A DNA stretch of 64,000 nt from JBJYIN01 sp046237015 (GTDB lineage Bacteria; Pseudomonadota; Gammaproteobacteria; Enterobacterales; Enterobacteriaceae): NCBI RefSeq assembly GCF_046237015.1, contig NZ_JBJYIN010000023.1, forward strand, positions 1-64,000, in the 5' to 3' direction. Both the position numbers and the translations under genes were made by a program. Positions 25,573-35,080 of the stretch are shown here, in pieces (position 1 is the stretch's first letter; each line of letters starts with the position of its first letter). Under the pieces are notes generated by a model. It made no database searches. It was given only the letters and a program-made list of their open reading frames with translations, and had not been told where the DNA came from.

Positions 25573-26112
25573 TTACTTACTTGCTTGCTTCTTTTCGATT
25601 TTAAAAGGATCGATTCCTCGTTTTTGCATTCGTCGGAATCGAATGATGTTAAAACCGTTCATCAGCAAAAAACTGCCTTCAATCAACGATCCGCCGATCG
25701 ATCCCAGCCAAATATTGTGTACCACCCAACAGGCGGTAGCACACCACATAATGCAGCGAGTGGTTAATCCAGAAGTACGGAATAATGCCCAGGTACTGAT
25801 CACCGTTCCGAATATTGGCAGCAACTCGACGGCATGTTTCAGATTGGATAAGCCGAAAAGCAGAGTCAGCGCGATAAACACAAACATCACGGCAATATTA
25901 TGTGTTTTCAGCGAGATCAGTGTGCGACTCGAATTGAGTAGAGCACTTGCCCCTGCGGAGTTTGCCCCCATCAGAAAAAAGTGTATCCCAATGACGGTGC
26001 TATAGGCCGAAAGCTGTACTTTGAATTTGCGATCGTCACGATTAAAAAACATGGTAATACCGACCAGAAAAGCCAGTACGCCCACCGACTGAGCAAACCA
26101 ATATGCTGTCAT
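25573..26112 (-). CDS. ygjV: YgjV-family inner-membrane protein
   Basis: A 179-residue, highly hydrophobic protein with about five membrane segments (for example QSVGVLAFLVGITMFF and HNIAVMFVFIALTLLFG) and a positively charged C terminus. It belongs to the YgjV family of unknown function. Its place between sstT and the uxa genes is that of E. coli ygjV. It is separated from uxaA by a strong terminator, so it is a separate unit. Confidence 0.88.
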   Translation of the reverse strand: MTAYWFAQSVGVLAFLVGITMFFNRDDRKFKVQLSAYSTVIGIHFFLMGANSAGASALLNSSRTLISLKTHNIAVMFVFIALTLLFGLSNLKHAVELLPIFGTVISTWALFRTSGLTTRCIMWCATACWVVHNIWLGSIGGSLIEGSFLLMNGFNIIRFRRMQKRGIDPFKIEKKQASK

Positions 26113-26141
26113 GACCTTTAACCTTAGAAAACGGCGATGAT

Positions 26142-26177
26142 AAAAAAACGGCGTTCATTCAAATGAAACGCCGTTTT
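26142..26177 (-). terminator. Terminator of the uxaCBA operon
   Basis: An 11-bp stem AAAACGGCGTT / AACGCCGTTTT with a 10-nt loop, followed on the minus strand by seven T residues, about 25 bp after the uxaA stop. Confidence 0.88.
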
Positions 26178-26200
26178 ATGTTAATTCTACTGACGAAGAT

Positions 26201-27691
26201 TTACAATGTTACGCCACTTTTAAATATTGCCAACTCTCGGAAATCATTAGCTTCATTTTTAGCCTGTTTTCCACCGGCAATATCGACGATCAAATCGACA
26301 AATTGCGTCAATAGTTCATCCATCGGCATACCATGAATCAGACGGCCCGCATCAAAATCGATCCAATGCGGTTTCTTTTTCGCCAGCTCACTGTTCGTTG
26401 CCAACTTCACCGTCGGAACAAACCCGCCGTAAGGCGTACCGCGACCGGTACTGAACAACACCATGTGACATCCCGCCCCCGCCAATGCACTGGTGGCGAC
26501 AGCGTCATTACCGGGCGCACTAAGCAGATTGAGACCTGGGGTATGTAAGCGCTCACCATATTTCAGAACATCCATGACCTTGCTCTGTCCGGCTTTTTGC
26601 GTACAACCTAGAGATTTCTCTTCCAGAGTCGTAATCCCACCGGCTTTATTACCCGGTGATGGATTCTCATAGATCGGCTGATCGTGGGCGATGAAATACT
26701 GTTTGAAGTCATTCACCATGTGCACCGTTTTCTCAAACGTTTCTTCATCATGGCAACGACTCATCAGGATACGCTCCGCACCAAACATTTCCGGTACTTC
26801 GGTCAGAACCGTCGTCCCGCCGTTAGCGATCAGGTAATCGGAGAAGCGACCCAGTAACGGATTCGCCGTGATCCCCGACAAGCCATCCGAACCACCACAT
26901 TCCAGACCGAATTTCAGTTCGCTCAGCTTACCCGGCACACGTTTGTCATGACGCATGGCATCATAAAGTTCGTGCAGTCGCGCCAGACCGGCCTCTACTT
27001 CATCGTCCTGCTGCTGACAAATCATAAAGGTGACACGCTCAGCATCATATTCTCCCAGCGTGGTACGGAAAGCATCAACCTGATTATTCTCACACCCCAA
27101 ACCGATGACCAACACCGCCCCTGCATTGGGGTGACGTACCATATTTTGCAACATCGTACGGGTATTCTCATGATCCTGCCCTAACTGAGAACAGCCGAAT
27201 GGGTGACTAAACAGGTAAACACCATCAATGTCCTGCGCATCCTGTGTCTCTTTCAGGAAACGCTGCTGAATTTGACGGGCAATACCATTAACACAGCCCA
27301 CCGTCGGCAAGATCCACAGCTCATTACGGATACCGACATCACCATTCTTACGACGATACAGTTGTACTTCCCGATCCTGCATTTGCTGCGGCAGTTCAAG
27401 AAACTCAGGCTGGTACTGATATTCATCCAGATCGCTCAGATTGGTTTTCGCATTCTGTGAATGGATGTGCTCACCGGATGAGATAGAAACCAAAGCATGA
27501 CCAATTGGCAGACCGTACTTGGTAATCATCTCCCCCGGAGCGATGGCTTCCAGAGCAAATTTATGCCCACGGGCCACTGGCTGCACAAGCGTGATCGAAT
27601 GGCCTTCCACTGCCACCGTTTCACCCTGTTCCAAATCGCGTAGCGCGACAGCCACATTGTCCAAAGAATGAATTTTTATGATGCTTTGCAT
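26201..27691 (-). CDS. uxaA: Altronate dehydratase
   Basis: A 496-residue UxaA-family dehydratase that converts D-altronate to 2-keto-3-deoxygluconate in galacturonate catabolism. The N-terminal SAF domain (about 1-95, with GHKFALEAIAPGE) is followed by the large catalytic domain; conserved features include FSHPFGCSQLG, GLECGGSDGLSG and FSTGRGTPYGG. The start at MQSIIKIHS has an AAAGG site upstream and gives the usual length. The uxaB stop lies about 20 bp upstream, so the two genes are one transcription unit. Confidence 0.96.
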   Translation of the reverse strand: MQSIIKIHSLDNVAVALRDLEQGETVAVEGHSITLVQPVARGHKFALEAIAPGEMITKYGLPIGHALVSISSGEHIHSQNAKTNLSDLDEYQYQPEFLELPQQMQDREVQLYRRKNGDVGIRNELWILPTVGCVNGIARQIQQRFLKETQDAQDIDGVYLFSHPFGCSQLGQDHENTRTMLQNMVRHPNAGAVLVIGLGCENNQVDAFRTTLGEYDAERVTFMICQQQDDEVEAGLARLHELYDAMRHDKRVPGKLSELKFGLECGGSDGLSGITANPLLGRFSDYLIANGGTTVLTEVPEMFGAERILMSRCHDEETFEKTVHMVNDFKQYFIAHDQPIYENPSPGNKAGGITTLEEKSLGCTQKAGQSKVMDVLKYGERLHTPGLNLLSAPGNDAVATSALAGAGCHMVLFSTGRGTPYGGFVPTVKLATNSELAKKKPHWIDFDAGRLIHGMPMDELLTQFVDLIVDIAGGKQAKNEANDFRELAIFKSGVTL

Positions 27692-27710
27692 GGATAAACC
27701 TTTTTTGCTG

Positions 27711-29162
27711 TTAGCAATAACCTTCCACCGCCGATCGCATGCCGCGCTCAACGATAGTTTGCACCTGTTGTGTTACCTGTGCAGCCAGCCCCGGAACCTG
27801 TGTAAGATCCTGTTCCCAGTGCTCAGAATCGCTTAACACGGTATTCACGAGTTCAGCCAGGCTGACCGTGTTATCTTTCACGCCACTCCAGAGCGAGGAA
27901 TAACGTTCCAGCCAATGTGCATCGTCCTGCAACGGATAGTTCTTACCATCGCGTTCACCACGATAGAACGTAATTAACGCAGCCAGCGCGAATGTTAAAC
28001 GCGGCGGCAACGTTCCCTGACGTTCACGATAGGCCAGCAACTGCGGCAGAATGCGGGTACGGAATTTCGTCATACCATTCAGCGCAATAGACAGCAGTTG
28101 GTGTTGAATAAAGGGGTTACGGAAACGGCTCAATACCGCCTGAGCGAAAGACATCAACTCATCGTGCGGCAAATCGAGTACCGGGACGATCTCTTCAGCG
28201 ATCGTTTTTTCGACAAATTGACCAATCTGTGCATCGTTCATTGACTCGCCGACGGTATCCAGCCCAGCCAGAAACGCGACAGGTACCAGCGCAGTGTGCG
28301 CACCGTTCAGAATGGCAACTTTACGTTCTTTATACGGCTTGATGTCATCAACGATGCGGACATTCAGGTCCAGTTTGTTCAGGCGTAATTCTTCTGCTAA
28401 CCACTGTGGCCCCTGAATCACAAACAGGTAGAAATATTCCGCGGTATCCAGGAATGTATCTTGATAGCCCAGCTCTTGTTGCAGTTCGTCGACTTCCGCG
28501 CGTGGATAACCGGTAACAATACGGTCAACCAGCGTTGAACAAAATGTATTGTTCTCATTCAGCCAGGTGGTAAAGGTTGGCGTCAGTTTCCACTGTTGGG
28601 CATAGCGCAGCACCAGTTCTTTTAACGCAACACCGTTGTAATCGATCAGTTCACAAGGTAACAGGACCCAGCCTTTGTCGGCAGCGCCGTCAAAATGGCT
28701 AAAACGTTCATACAGCAGACGGGTCAGCTTCGCAGGGAAACTGACTGGAGGGGCATCGTTAAAATTATCTTCAGCGTGGTAGCTAATGCCAGCTTCCGTC
28801 GTGTTAGAAAAGACAAAGCGAATATTAGGATCGCGAGCCAATGCCAGATAGTCATCAAACTGGCGATAAACATTGACTTCACGGTTCACAGAACGAATCA
28901 GACGCGGCTCACGCACCGCTTCGCCATGTTCGTTCAGACCGCGAATAACCGTGGTATACAAACCGTCCTGAGTATCCAGTGCAGGCGGGAAATCCGTATC
29001 AATTGGGCGCACGACCACAATACCGGCATCCAAATCGGTGTGCTCATTTAACAGGTCCAACTGCCAGTCAATAAAAGCACGTAAAAAATTACCTTCACCG
29101 AACTGAATGACACGATCTGGATGCTGACGACCGGGGAAATTACGACGATTTAACGTTTGCAT
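27711..29162 (-). CDS. uxaB: Tagaturonate reductase (altronate oxidoreductase)
   Basis: A 483-residue mannitol-dehydrogenase-family enzyme, identical in length to E. coli UxaB, reducing D-tagaturonate to D-altronate with NADH. The N-terminal nucleotide-binding start RVIQFGEGNFLRAFIDWQ and the catalytic KERKVAILNGAHTALVPVA motif (family KxxxxNxxH) are clear. It sits between uxaC and uxaA; in E. coli uxaB is elsewhere, so this is a compact three-gene galacturonate operon. Confidence 0.96.
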   Translation of the reverse strand: MQTLNRRNFPGRQHPDRVIQFGEGNFLRAFIDWQLDLLNEHTDLDAGIVVVRPIDTDFPPALDTQDGLYTTVIRGLNEHGEAVREPRLIRSVNREVNVYRQFDDYLALARDPNIRFVFSNTTEAGISYHAEDNFNDAPPVSFPAKLTRLLYERFSHFDGAADKGWVLLPCELIDYNGVALKELVLRYAQQWKLTPTFTTWLNENNTFCSTLVDRIVTGYPRAEVDELQQELGYQDTFLDTAEYFYLFVIQGPQWLAEELRLNKLDLNVRIVDDIKPYKERKVAILNGAHTALVPVAFLAGLDTVGESMNDAQIGQFVEKTIAEEIVPVLDLPHDELMSFAQAVLSRFRNPFIQHQLLSIALNGMTKFRTRILPQLLAYRERQGTLPPRLTFALAALITFYRGERDGKNYPLQDDAHWLERYSSLWSGVKDNTVSLAELVNTVLSDSEHWEQDLTQVPGLAAQVTQQVQTIVERGMRSAVEGYC

Positions 29163-29246
29163 TAACAGGCTACCTCAGGACAAAGATCACAATTCGGGCA
29201 CGGTTGATACAAGATCACCTTCCTTCCTGCCCCAAATTATCAACAC

Positions 29247-29271
29247 GGCGAACCCCAACGAGGGGTTCGCC
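29247..29271 (-). terminator. Intercistronic hairpin between uxaC and uxaB
   Basis: A perfect 10-bp stem GGCGAACCCC / GGGGTTCGCC with a 5-nt loop and no T tract. It may cause partial termination or stabilise the uxaC message. Confidence 0.5.
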
Positions 29272-29279
29272 AACGGGTA

Positions 29280-30689
29280 TTACAGCTCAATGGCAAAATA
29301 GTTTTTAGCGTTATCAAAACAGATGTTTTTCACCATTTCGCCCAGCAGCGGAAGATCGGCAGGCGCGTCTCCATCTTCCACCCAACGGCCAATCATCTGG
29401 CACAGGATGCGACGGAAATATTCATGGCGGGTGTAGGACAAGAAACTACGGCTATCGGTCAACATACCAACGAAACGGCTTAACAAGCCAAGCTGCGCAA
29501 GCTGCGTCATCTGACGTTGCATGCCATCTTTCTGATCGTTGAACCACCAGCCAGAACCAAACTGCATCTTGCCCGGCATACCTTCACCCTGGAAGTTACC
29601 CACCATGGTTCCAATCACTTCGTTATCGCGTGGATTCAGGCAGTAAAGGATGGTTTTCGGCAGCAGGTTTTCTTCGTTCTGTTTGCTGAGCAGGCGAGAC
29701 AATTCCTGCGCCAGAGGGCGATCGTTGATAGAATCAAAGCCAACATCCGGCCCCAGCAGTTTGAACTGACGCAGGTTGTTGTTGCGCAGCGCACCGATAT
29801 GGTACTGCTGAACCCAACCACGACGCGCATATTCCGCGCCCAACCAGACCAGCACGGCTGTTTTGAACTGGGCAACTTCATGTTCGCTCAGCTCTGCACC
29901 GGACAGGCGACGAGACAGAATGCTATCCAGCGTAGATTCATCGGCTTCCGCAAAAAGCACGACATCCAGCGCATGGTCGGAAACCTTACAACCGTGGGCG
30001 GCAAAATGATCGAGGCGCTTGGTCAACGCAGCCTGTAGATCGCTGAAACGACGAATGTCCGTATCAGACACCTCGCCCAGTTTCGCCATATAATCGTTAA
30101 AGGTCTCCAATTCAATATTGAACGCCTTATCCGGACGCCAGCTAGGCAGCACTTTGATGCTAAAGCTTCCATCCTGTGCGATAGCTTTATGATGGCGCAG
30201 ATCGTCAATCGGATCGTCCGTCGTGCCAACCATTTTCACGTTCATCTGTTGCATGATGCCACGTGCGGTGAAGTCATCACGCTCCAGCAGAGCATTACCA
30301 CGATCCCAAATGTTTTTGGCCGTTGACGGAGACAGCAGCGTACCGGTGATCCCAAATGGACGACGTAATTCCAAATGCGTCCAGTGATACAACGGATTAC
30401 CAATAGTATGGGGAACGGTTGCTGCCCATGCCTCAAATTTTTGCCAATCGCTTGCATCACCTGTGCAAAGACGTTCCGGTACCCCATTGGTACGCATCGC
30501 GCGCCACTTATAGTGATCACCCTTCAACCAGATGTCATACAAATTCTTAAAGCGATAGTTTTCCGCAATCTGTTCTGGCGGTAAATGGCAATGGTAGTCA
30601 AATATCGGCTGGTCTACGGCGTACTCATGATACAACCGACGGGCAAACTCACTGTCTAACAGAAAATCTTCACTGAGAAACTGAGGCAT
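29280..30689 (-). CDS. uxaC: Glucuronate/galacturonate isomerase
   Basis: A 469-residue uronate isomerase of the amidohydrolase fold, the first step of hexuronate catabolism. Key elements: the metal-binding FDYHCHLPPEQ near residue 30, the GTTDDPIDDL segment, the long-conserved SWRPDKAFNIE and the C-terminal LTDSRSFLSYTRHEYFRR. The start MPQFLSEDF gives the usual length and is preferred to a Met 20 codons upstream. It heads uxaCBA and is divergent from exuT, with about 545 bp between starts. Confidence 0.97.
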   Translation of the reverse strand: MPQFLSEDFLLDSEFARRLYHEYAVDQPIFDYHCHLPPEQIAENYRFKNLYDIWLKGDHYKWRAMRTNGVPERLCTGDASDWQKFEAWAATVPHTIGNPLYHWTHLELRRPFGITGTLLSPSTAKNIWDRGNALLERDDFTARGIMQQMNVKMVGTTDDPIDDLRHHKAIAQDGSFSIKVLPSWRPDKAFNIELETFNDYMAKLGEVSDTDIRRFSDLQAALTKRLDHFAAHGCKVSDHALDVVLFAEADESTLDSILSRRLSGAELSEHEVAQFKTAVLVWLGAEYARRGWVQQYHIGALRNNNLRQFKLLGPDVGFDSINDRPLAQELSRLLSKQNEENLLPKTILYCLNPRDNEVIGTMVGNFQGEGMPGKMQFGSGWWFNDQKDGMQRQMTQLAQLGLLSRFVGMLTDSRSFLSYTRHEYFRRILCQMIGRWVEDGDAPADLPLLGEMVKNICFDNAKNYFAIEL

Positions 30690-31234
30690 GTTTTTCTTCC
30701 TTACCGTGCTTCTTGTGCACCATATTGGTTGATTACTTAAAGATATCACACCAATTATGTTCTATATCTCACATCATTAGTGAGGTCATGATCGCAAAAA
30801 TATAACAAGCAGTACAATATCGCAGCATTTCTGCTATTACATCCCACCCAATGCTTCTTTATGAGGAAAGTTCGTCGATTCCACATAAAAATAGTGGTTT
30901 TGTGATATCACTCAACTTTTAAAGTTGTATGACAAATTATTGTAGCGCTGCCTTAAACAGGGATTCAATCTCTATCTTACAAATAGAAAGGTTTTTCCTG
31001 TTTCAGGACAAAAAAGCGTGTGTCCATGAAGTCACACCATAGATTGGCCCATCAAAAAACAGGCCGACTTGATAGACAATAAAAACGTAATCAATTGATA
31101 TTACGAGTTTCATTGTTCATTGAATGATTTGATAGAAACCTCTGATTCCCCCGCCATCTCAGGCGTGTTTACCCACACGATGACGCCATTAATCGTGGCA
31201 TCGCCGTGTTTTTATTGACTCGGAGAGAATTAGA
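30690..31234. promoter_or_regulatory. Divergent regulatory region of uxaCBA and exuT
   Basis: This 545-bp non-coding stretch serves both directions. It contains AAGTTGTATGACAAAT at 30922-30937, nearly the same as a motif upstream of exuR and therefore a likely ExuR operator, and a partial CRP-like site TGTGATATCACTCAA at 30901-30915. A GTTTCATTGTTCATT stretch near 31108 is loosely KdgR-like. No ORF here looks coding. Confidence 0.6.
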
Positions 31235-32539
31235 ATGCGTAAAATCAAAGGATTACGCTGGTATATGATCGGTTTGGTGACCATTGGCACCGTACTGGGA
31301 TACCTGACACGTAATGCGATTGCCGTTGCCGCACCAACGCTGCAAGATCAGCTGCATATCACCACTCAGCAATACTCTTACATTATCGCGGCTTACTCAG
31401 CTTGTTATACCATTATGCAACCTATCGCCGGTTACGTACTTGATATGTTGGGTACCAAAATCGGTTATGCGATGTTTGCCATCATGTGGGCAGTATTCTG
31501 CATGGGCACGGCGCTAGCCAGCAGTTGGGGCGGTTTAGCGGTAGCGCGTGGCGCGGTGGGTATGGCCGAAGCCGCCATGATCCCTGCGGGCTTGAAAGCG
31601 AGTAGTGAATGGTTCCCAGCCAAAGAACGTTCTGTGGCCGTCGGATATTTCAACGTGGGCTCTTCTATTGGTGCCATGGTAGCTCCGCCGCTGGTAGTTT
31701 GGGCCATAATGATCCATAGCTGGGAGTTGGCTTTTGTCATTACCGGCGCCTTAAGCTTGATCTGGGCGCTATGCTGGTTGTTCTTTTACAAACATCCCAA
31801 AGACCAGAAAAAGCTAACGGATGAAGAGCGTGATTACATCCTCAATGGTCAGGAAGCACAGCACCAAACGAACAATGCGAAGAAAATGTCAGCCTGGCAG
31901 ATCTTGCGCAATCGTCAGTTCTGGGGCATTGCCCTGCCGCGCTTTTTAGCAGAACCGGCATGGGGAACCTTCAATGCCTGGATCCCGCTGTTCATGTTTA
32001 AAGCTTATGGCTTTAATCTGAAAGAGATCGCCATGTTTGCCTGGATGCCCATGCTGTTCGCCGATCTGGGCTGTATTCTGGGTGGCTATATGCCGATGCT
32101 GTTTCAGAAATACTTCAAGGTTAATCTGATCGTTTCTCGTAAGTTGGTCGTCACTATGGGGGCAGTTCTGATGATTGGCCCAGGTATGATCGGTCTGTTT
32201 ACTAGCCCTTATATCGCAATCGCCCTTCTGTGCGTTGGTGGATTTGCTCACCAGTCACTGTCCGGTGCATTAATCACGCTGTCTTCTGACGTATTCGGAC
32301 GTAATGAAGTTGCTACCGCCAACGGCTTAACCGGTATGGCTGCATGGATGGCAAGTACGATGTTTGCTCTGGTTGTCGGTGCGTTGGCGGATACGATGGG
32401 CTTCAGCCCGCTGTTTGCTGCACTGGCTGTCTTCGATTTGTTAGGCGCAGTGGTGATCTGGACCGTTCTGCAAGACCGCCCGGCCGCTGACCTCACACCA
32501 CCAGACCAAGACACATTGAAAGAAGCACAACAACACTGA
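31235..32539 (+). CDS. exuT: Hexuronate transporter (MFS)
   Basis: A 434-residue major-facilitator permease of the anion:cation symporter family with 12 predicted membrane segments. It starts MRKIKGLRWYMIGLVTIGTV with the N-terminal TRNAIAVAAPTL signature of ExuT/GudP-type sugar-acid carriers and a central loop around KHPKDQKKLTDEE. It takes up galacturonate and glucuronate, the main products of pectin breakdown. A GGAGAG ribosome-binding site precedes it. It is followed by exuR. Confidence 0.96.
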   Translation: MRKIKGLRWYMIGLVTIGTVLGYLTRNAIAVAAPTLQDQLHITTQQYSYIIAAYSACYTIMQPIAGYVLDMLGTKIGYAMFAIMWAVFCMGTALASSWGGLAVARGAVGMAEAAMIPAGLKASSEWFPAKERSVAVGYFNVGSSIGAMVAPPLVVWAIMIHSWELAFVITGALSLIWALCWLFFYKHPKDQKKLTDEERDYILNGQEAQHQTNNAKKMSAWQILRNRQFWGIALPRFLAEPAWGTFNAWIPLFMFKAYGFNLKEIAMFAWMPMLFADLGCILGGYMPMLFQKYFKVNLIVSRKLVVTMGAVLMIGPGMIGLFTSPYIAIALLCVGGFAHQSLSGALITLSSDVFGRNEVATANGLTGMAAWMASTMFALVVGALADTMGFSPLFAALAVFDLLGAVVIWTVLQDRPAADLTPPDQDTLKEAQQH

Positions 32540-32554
32540 TTTATTTCCCTTTTT

Positions 32555-32580
32555 CACCCGGTGCCATCTGTCACCGGGTG
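32555..32580 (+). terminator. Hairpin between exuT and exuR
   Basis: A perfect 9-bp stem CACCCGGTG / CACCGGGTG with an 8-nt loop shortly after the exuT stop. No T run follows, so termination may be partial. Confidence 0.5.
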
Positions 32581-32653
32581 ATTCCCTTCCGCATCACTGT
32601 CATCACCGTCACAACAAATAACTGTGACCCCGACATGAGTTGCAGTTAATATT

Positions 32654-32669
32654 AAGTGGTATAACAAAT
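32654..32669. promoter_or_regulatory. ExuR-like operator upstream of exuR
   Basis: AAGTGGTATAACAAAT differs from the motif in the uxaC-exuT region (AAGTTGTATGACAAAT) at only two of 16 positions. The shared motif at both ends of the hexuronate locus points to ExuR binding and autoregulation. Confidence 0.5.
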
Positions 32670-32749
32670 CATTCCCCCAGAGATTAACAAGATAGACCTT
32701 GAGGCCCTGACATAGCACATGGACCGTCATCTATCTAAGGGCAGGCATC

Positions 32750-33526
32750 ATGGCACTTACAGAAACCCGCCGGCTATATCAGCAGTTAGCCGCAGAATTA
32801 AAGCAGCGTATCGAAAGCGGCATCTATCAGGTCGGCGAGAAATTACCGGCAGAACGTTATATTTCTGAGGAAATGAGCGTCAGCCGCACCGTCGTGCGCG
32901 AAGCGATCATCATGCTAGAAGTTGAAGGATACGTCGAAGTCCGCAAAGGTTCAGGCATTCATGTCATTTCAAATCAGCAGAAAAATCTGTTAATGCCCAG
33001 TGGGGATATTGAGTTCGCCACCACCGGTCCATTTGAACTGCTTCAGGCTCGCCAGCTTATCGAAAGTAATATTGCTGAATTTGCCGCCACGCAGGTCACC
33101 CGGCAGGATATTGTGCAATTAATGGAAATTCAGGAATTTGCCCGTCAGGAAGATCGTTTTCGTGATTCACAGTGGGATCTGAAATTTCATGTGCAGGTTG
33201 CCCTCGCGACACAAAACTCCGCCATGGCGACCATCGTTGAAAAGATGTGGAGCCAACGTATCCATAATCCGTACTGGCGTAAACTACACGAACATATTGA
33301 TGATAAATCGATCGAAAGCTGGTGCGAAGATCACGATCAAATCCTTAAGGCACTGATTCGGAAAGATCCTTACGCAGCCAAACTGGCCATGTGGCAACAT
33401 TTGGAAAACACGAAACAAATGCTGTTTCGAGCCACCACAGATGATTTTGAATTTAATGTGGATCGCTATATGTTTGCCGAAAATCCCGTCGTACATCTCG
33501 ACCAGATCAATGCCAACAAGCTGTAA
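32750..33526 (+). CDS. exuR: GntR-family repressor of hexuronate genes
   Basis: A 258-residue FadR-subfamily GntR regulator, the same length as E. coli ExuR. The N-terminal winged helix (QQLAAELKQRIESGIYQVGE, then LPAERYISEEMSVSRTVVRE) binds DNA; the C-terminal FCD domain is helical with metal/ligand-binding His residues. It represses uxaCBA and exuT until galacturonate derivatives bind. It lies just after exuT in the same direction, with an own upstream region of about 210 bp. Confidence 0.95.
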   Translation: MALTETRRLYQQLAAELKQRIESGIYQVGEKLPAERYISEEMSVSRTVVREAIIMLEVEGYVEVRKGSGIHVISNQQKNLLMPSGDIEFATTGPFELLQARQLIESNIAEFAATQVTRQDIVQLMEIQEFARQEDRFRDSQWDLKFHVQVALATQNSAMATIVEKMWSQRIHNPYWRKLHEHIDDKSIESWCEDHDQILKALIRKDPYAAKLAMWQHLENTKQMLFRATTDDFEFNVDRYMFAENPVVHLDQINANKL

Positions 33527-33958
33527 CTTCGAGACCATATCGCCCCTGACACGCCAAACAGGGGCAAAAAAGTCAAAAAGCGTCGATTTCTGTCAGTGAG
33601 TGTAAAATATGACAGAAAGATCAATGTTCCCCCGCTAAACCGCCTTAAATTCACCGCCTTGCTGTGATATTTTTCTGTCTCAGCCACACCGATTTTGTTA
33701 CAGTTAGCACGTTTTTCTTACGTTTAATTCATCGGTTCGGATAGGAAAACACATTAACAACGAGCAATTCGTCAGTGAACGGTTTTATCCACGGTGAAAC
33801 TAACGCGGATATCGTTTGGGAACAGATCTCGGATAACCTCTAATAATCATAACAATACGCCGGGATGTACCACCTGGTGAAGTGCATTCTTCACCCTTAT
33901 CATGACCGGGCGCGTTTCAGACCGGATTTAATGAAATACAGTAGTATTAGGATACCGG
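33527..33958. other. 432-bp non-coding region upstream of yqjA
   Basis: No coding frame is credible here. Visible structures: GCCCCTG/CAGGGGC hairpin just after exuR (33542-33565), which is followed by A rather than T residues; and close to yqjA a 7-bp hairpin GGTGAAG/CTTCACC (33876-33895) within a GC-rich segment that may form a structured 5' leader. yqjA-mzrA promoters should lie here. Confidence 0.6.
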
Positions 33959-34633
33959 ATGGATATTATTAAAGAATTATTGAACGCACTCTGGCATCAG
34001 AATTTCGATATCTTAGCCGACCCCAAATTGGTCTGGACCATTTATATATTGCTGTTTTTGATTCTCTTTTTAGAAAACGGGCTTTTACCCGCAGCGTTCC
34101 TACCCGGCGATAGCTTACTCATTCTGGTTGGCGTGTTGGTTGCCAAAGGCACCATGAATTTCCCCTTTACCATCGTATTATTGACGACGGCAGCGAGTCT
34201 GGGATGTTGGGTCAGCTACATTCAGGGAAAATGGCTAGGGAATACCCGAGTCGTACAAGGCTGGTTATCACACTTACCCGCCCACTATCATCAACGCGCA
34301 CATCAATTGTTCCATCGTCATGGCCTATCCGCCTTATTAATTGGGCGTTTTCTGGCATTTGTGCGCACGCTACTGCCAACCATTGCCGGTTTGTCAGGCC
34401 TGGACAATGCGCGTTTCCAGTTCTTTAATTGGATGAGCGCATTGCTATGGGTATTAATTCTGGTTTCAATGGGTTTTGCCTTAGGAAAAACTCCCGTATT
34501 TCTGAAATACGAAGACGAACTCATGTTTTTCCTCATGATGTTGCCATTAGTTCTGCTTTTTATCGGCCTTTTTGGCTCATTATTCGTGCTGTGGCGTAAA
34601 AAACGAACGGCTAACGCAGAAAAAGGGAATTAA
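33959..34633 (+). CDS. yqjA: DedA-family inner-membrane protein
   Basis: A 224-residue DedA-family membrane protein. Characteristic elements are the acidic ENGLLPAAFLPGDSLLILVG re-entrant region near residue 40, the GRFLAFVRTLLPTIAGLSG segment with the essential Arg residues near 137, and C-terminal membrane helices. YqjA in E. coli is needed for alkaline tolerance and envelope proton-motive-force homeostasis; DedA proteins are linked to undecaprenyl-phosphate or lipid flipping. The next gene starts two bases after its stop. Confidence 0.95.
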   Translation: MDIIKELLNALWHQNFDILADPKLVWTIYILLFLILFLENGLLPAAFLPGDSLLILVGVLVAKGTMNFPFTIVLLTTAASLGCWVSYIQGKWLGNTRVVQGWLSHLPAHYHQRAHQLFHRHGLSALLIGRFLAFVRTLLPTIAGLSGLDNARFQFFNWMSALLWVLILVSMGFALGKTPVFLKYEDELMFFLMMLPLVLLFIGLFGSLFVLWRKKRTANAEKGN

Positions 34634-34635
34634 CC

Positions 34636-35076
34636 GTGCTAATCAATTGGTTAAAATCTAAAAAGATGCTGGGGCGTTTTTCAAAATCACAAGATGGCCG
34701 TCCACGCCCCCTCTGCCATAAAATAATATGGCGGCTACCGTTATTAGTCATATTACCGATTCTGGTGATCTCGCAATCACCGCATCGTTATCAAGACGAT
34801 GCGATGCTGCATATCAAACCGCTCTATCAAGGGGGCGCATTACCAGATGGGTTTTATATTTACCAGCGTCTCAATGAACGCGGTATTGCGATAAAAAGCA
34901 TTACGCCAGCCAGAGATAGCCTGGTTGTTCGGCTTGCCTCTCCGGAACAAACCGTTGCAGCCAGAGATGTCTTGCGCCTGTCACTGCCCAAGGCCAACAT
35001 AACCACACAACAGGTGGTTCAGCCCACACCGTTCTGGCAGCAAAAACTCACGCAAAAACAATCCAAGTTAGGGTGA
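34636..35076 (+). CDS. mzrA: EnvZ/OmpR modulator MzrA
   Basis: A small bitopic membrane protein matching MzrA (YqjB): a single N-terminal membrane segment (WRLPLLVILPILVIS) followed by a periplasmic domain with the family pattern LPDGFYIYQRLNERGIAIKS. It links Cpx to EnvZ/OmpR by binding EnvZ. It starts with GTG two bases after yqjA, with AAGGGAAT upstream; an internal ATG ten codons later is an alternative. At 146 residues it is longer at the N terminus than the E. coli protein. Confidence 0.85.
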   Translation: MLINWLKSKKMLGRFSKSQDGRPRPLCHKIIWRLPLLVILPILVISQSPHRYQDDAMLHIKPLYQGGALPDGFYIYQRLNERGIAIKSITPARDSLVVRLASPEQTVAARDVLRLSLPKANITTQQVVQPTPFWQQKLTQKQSKLG

Positions 35077-35080
35077 CGAT

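Noticed and set aside
33542..33565. exuR terminator
   Set aside because: The 7-bp GC stem is followed by A residues on the plus strand and has no T tract on the proper side of either strand.
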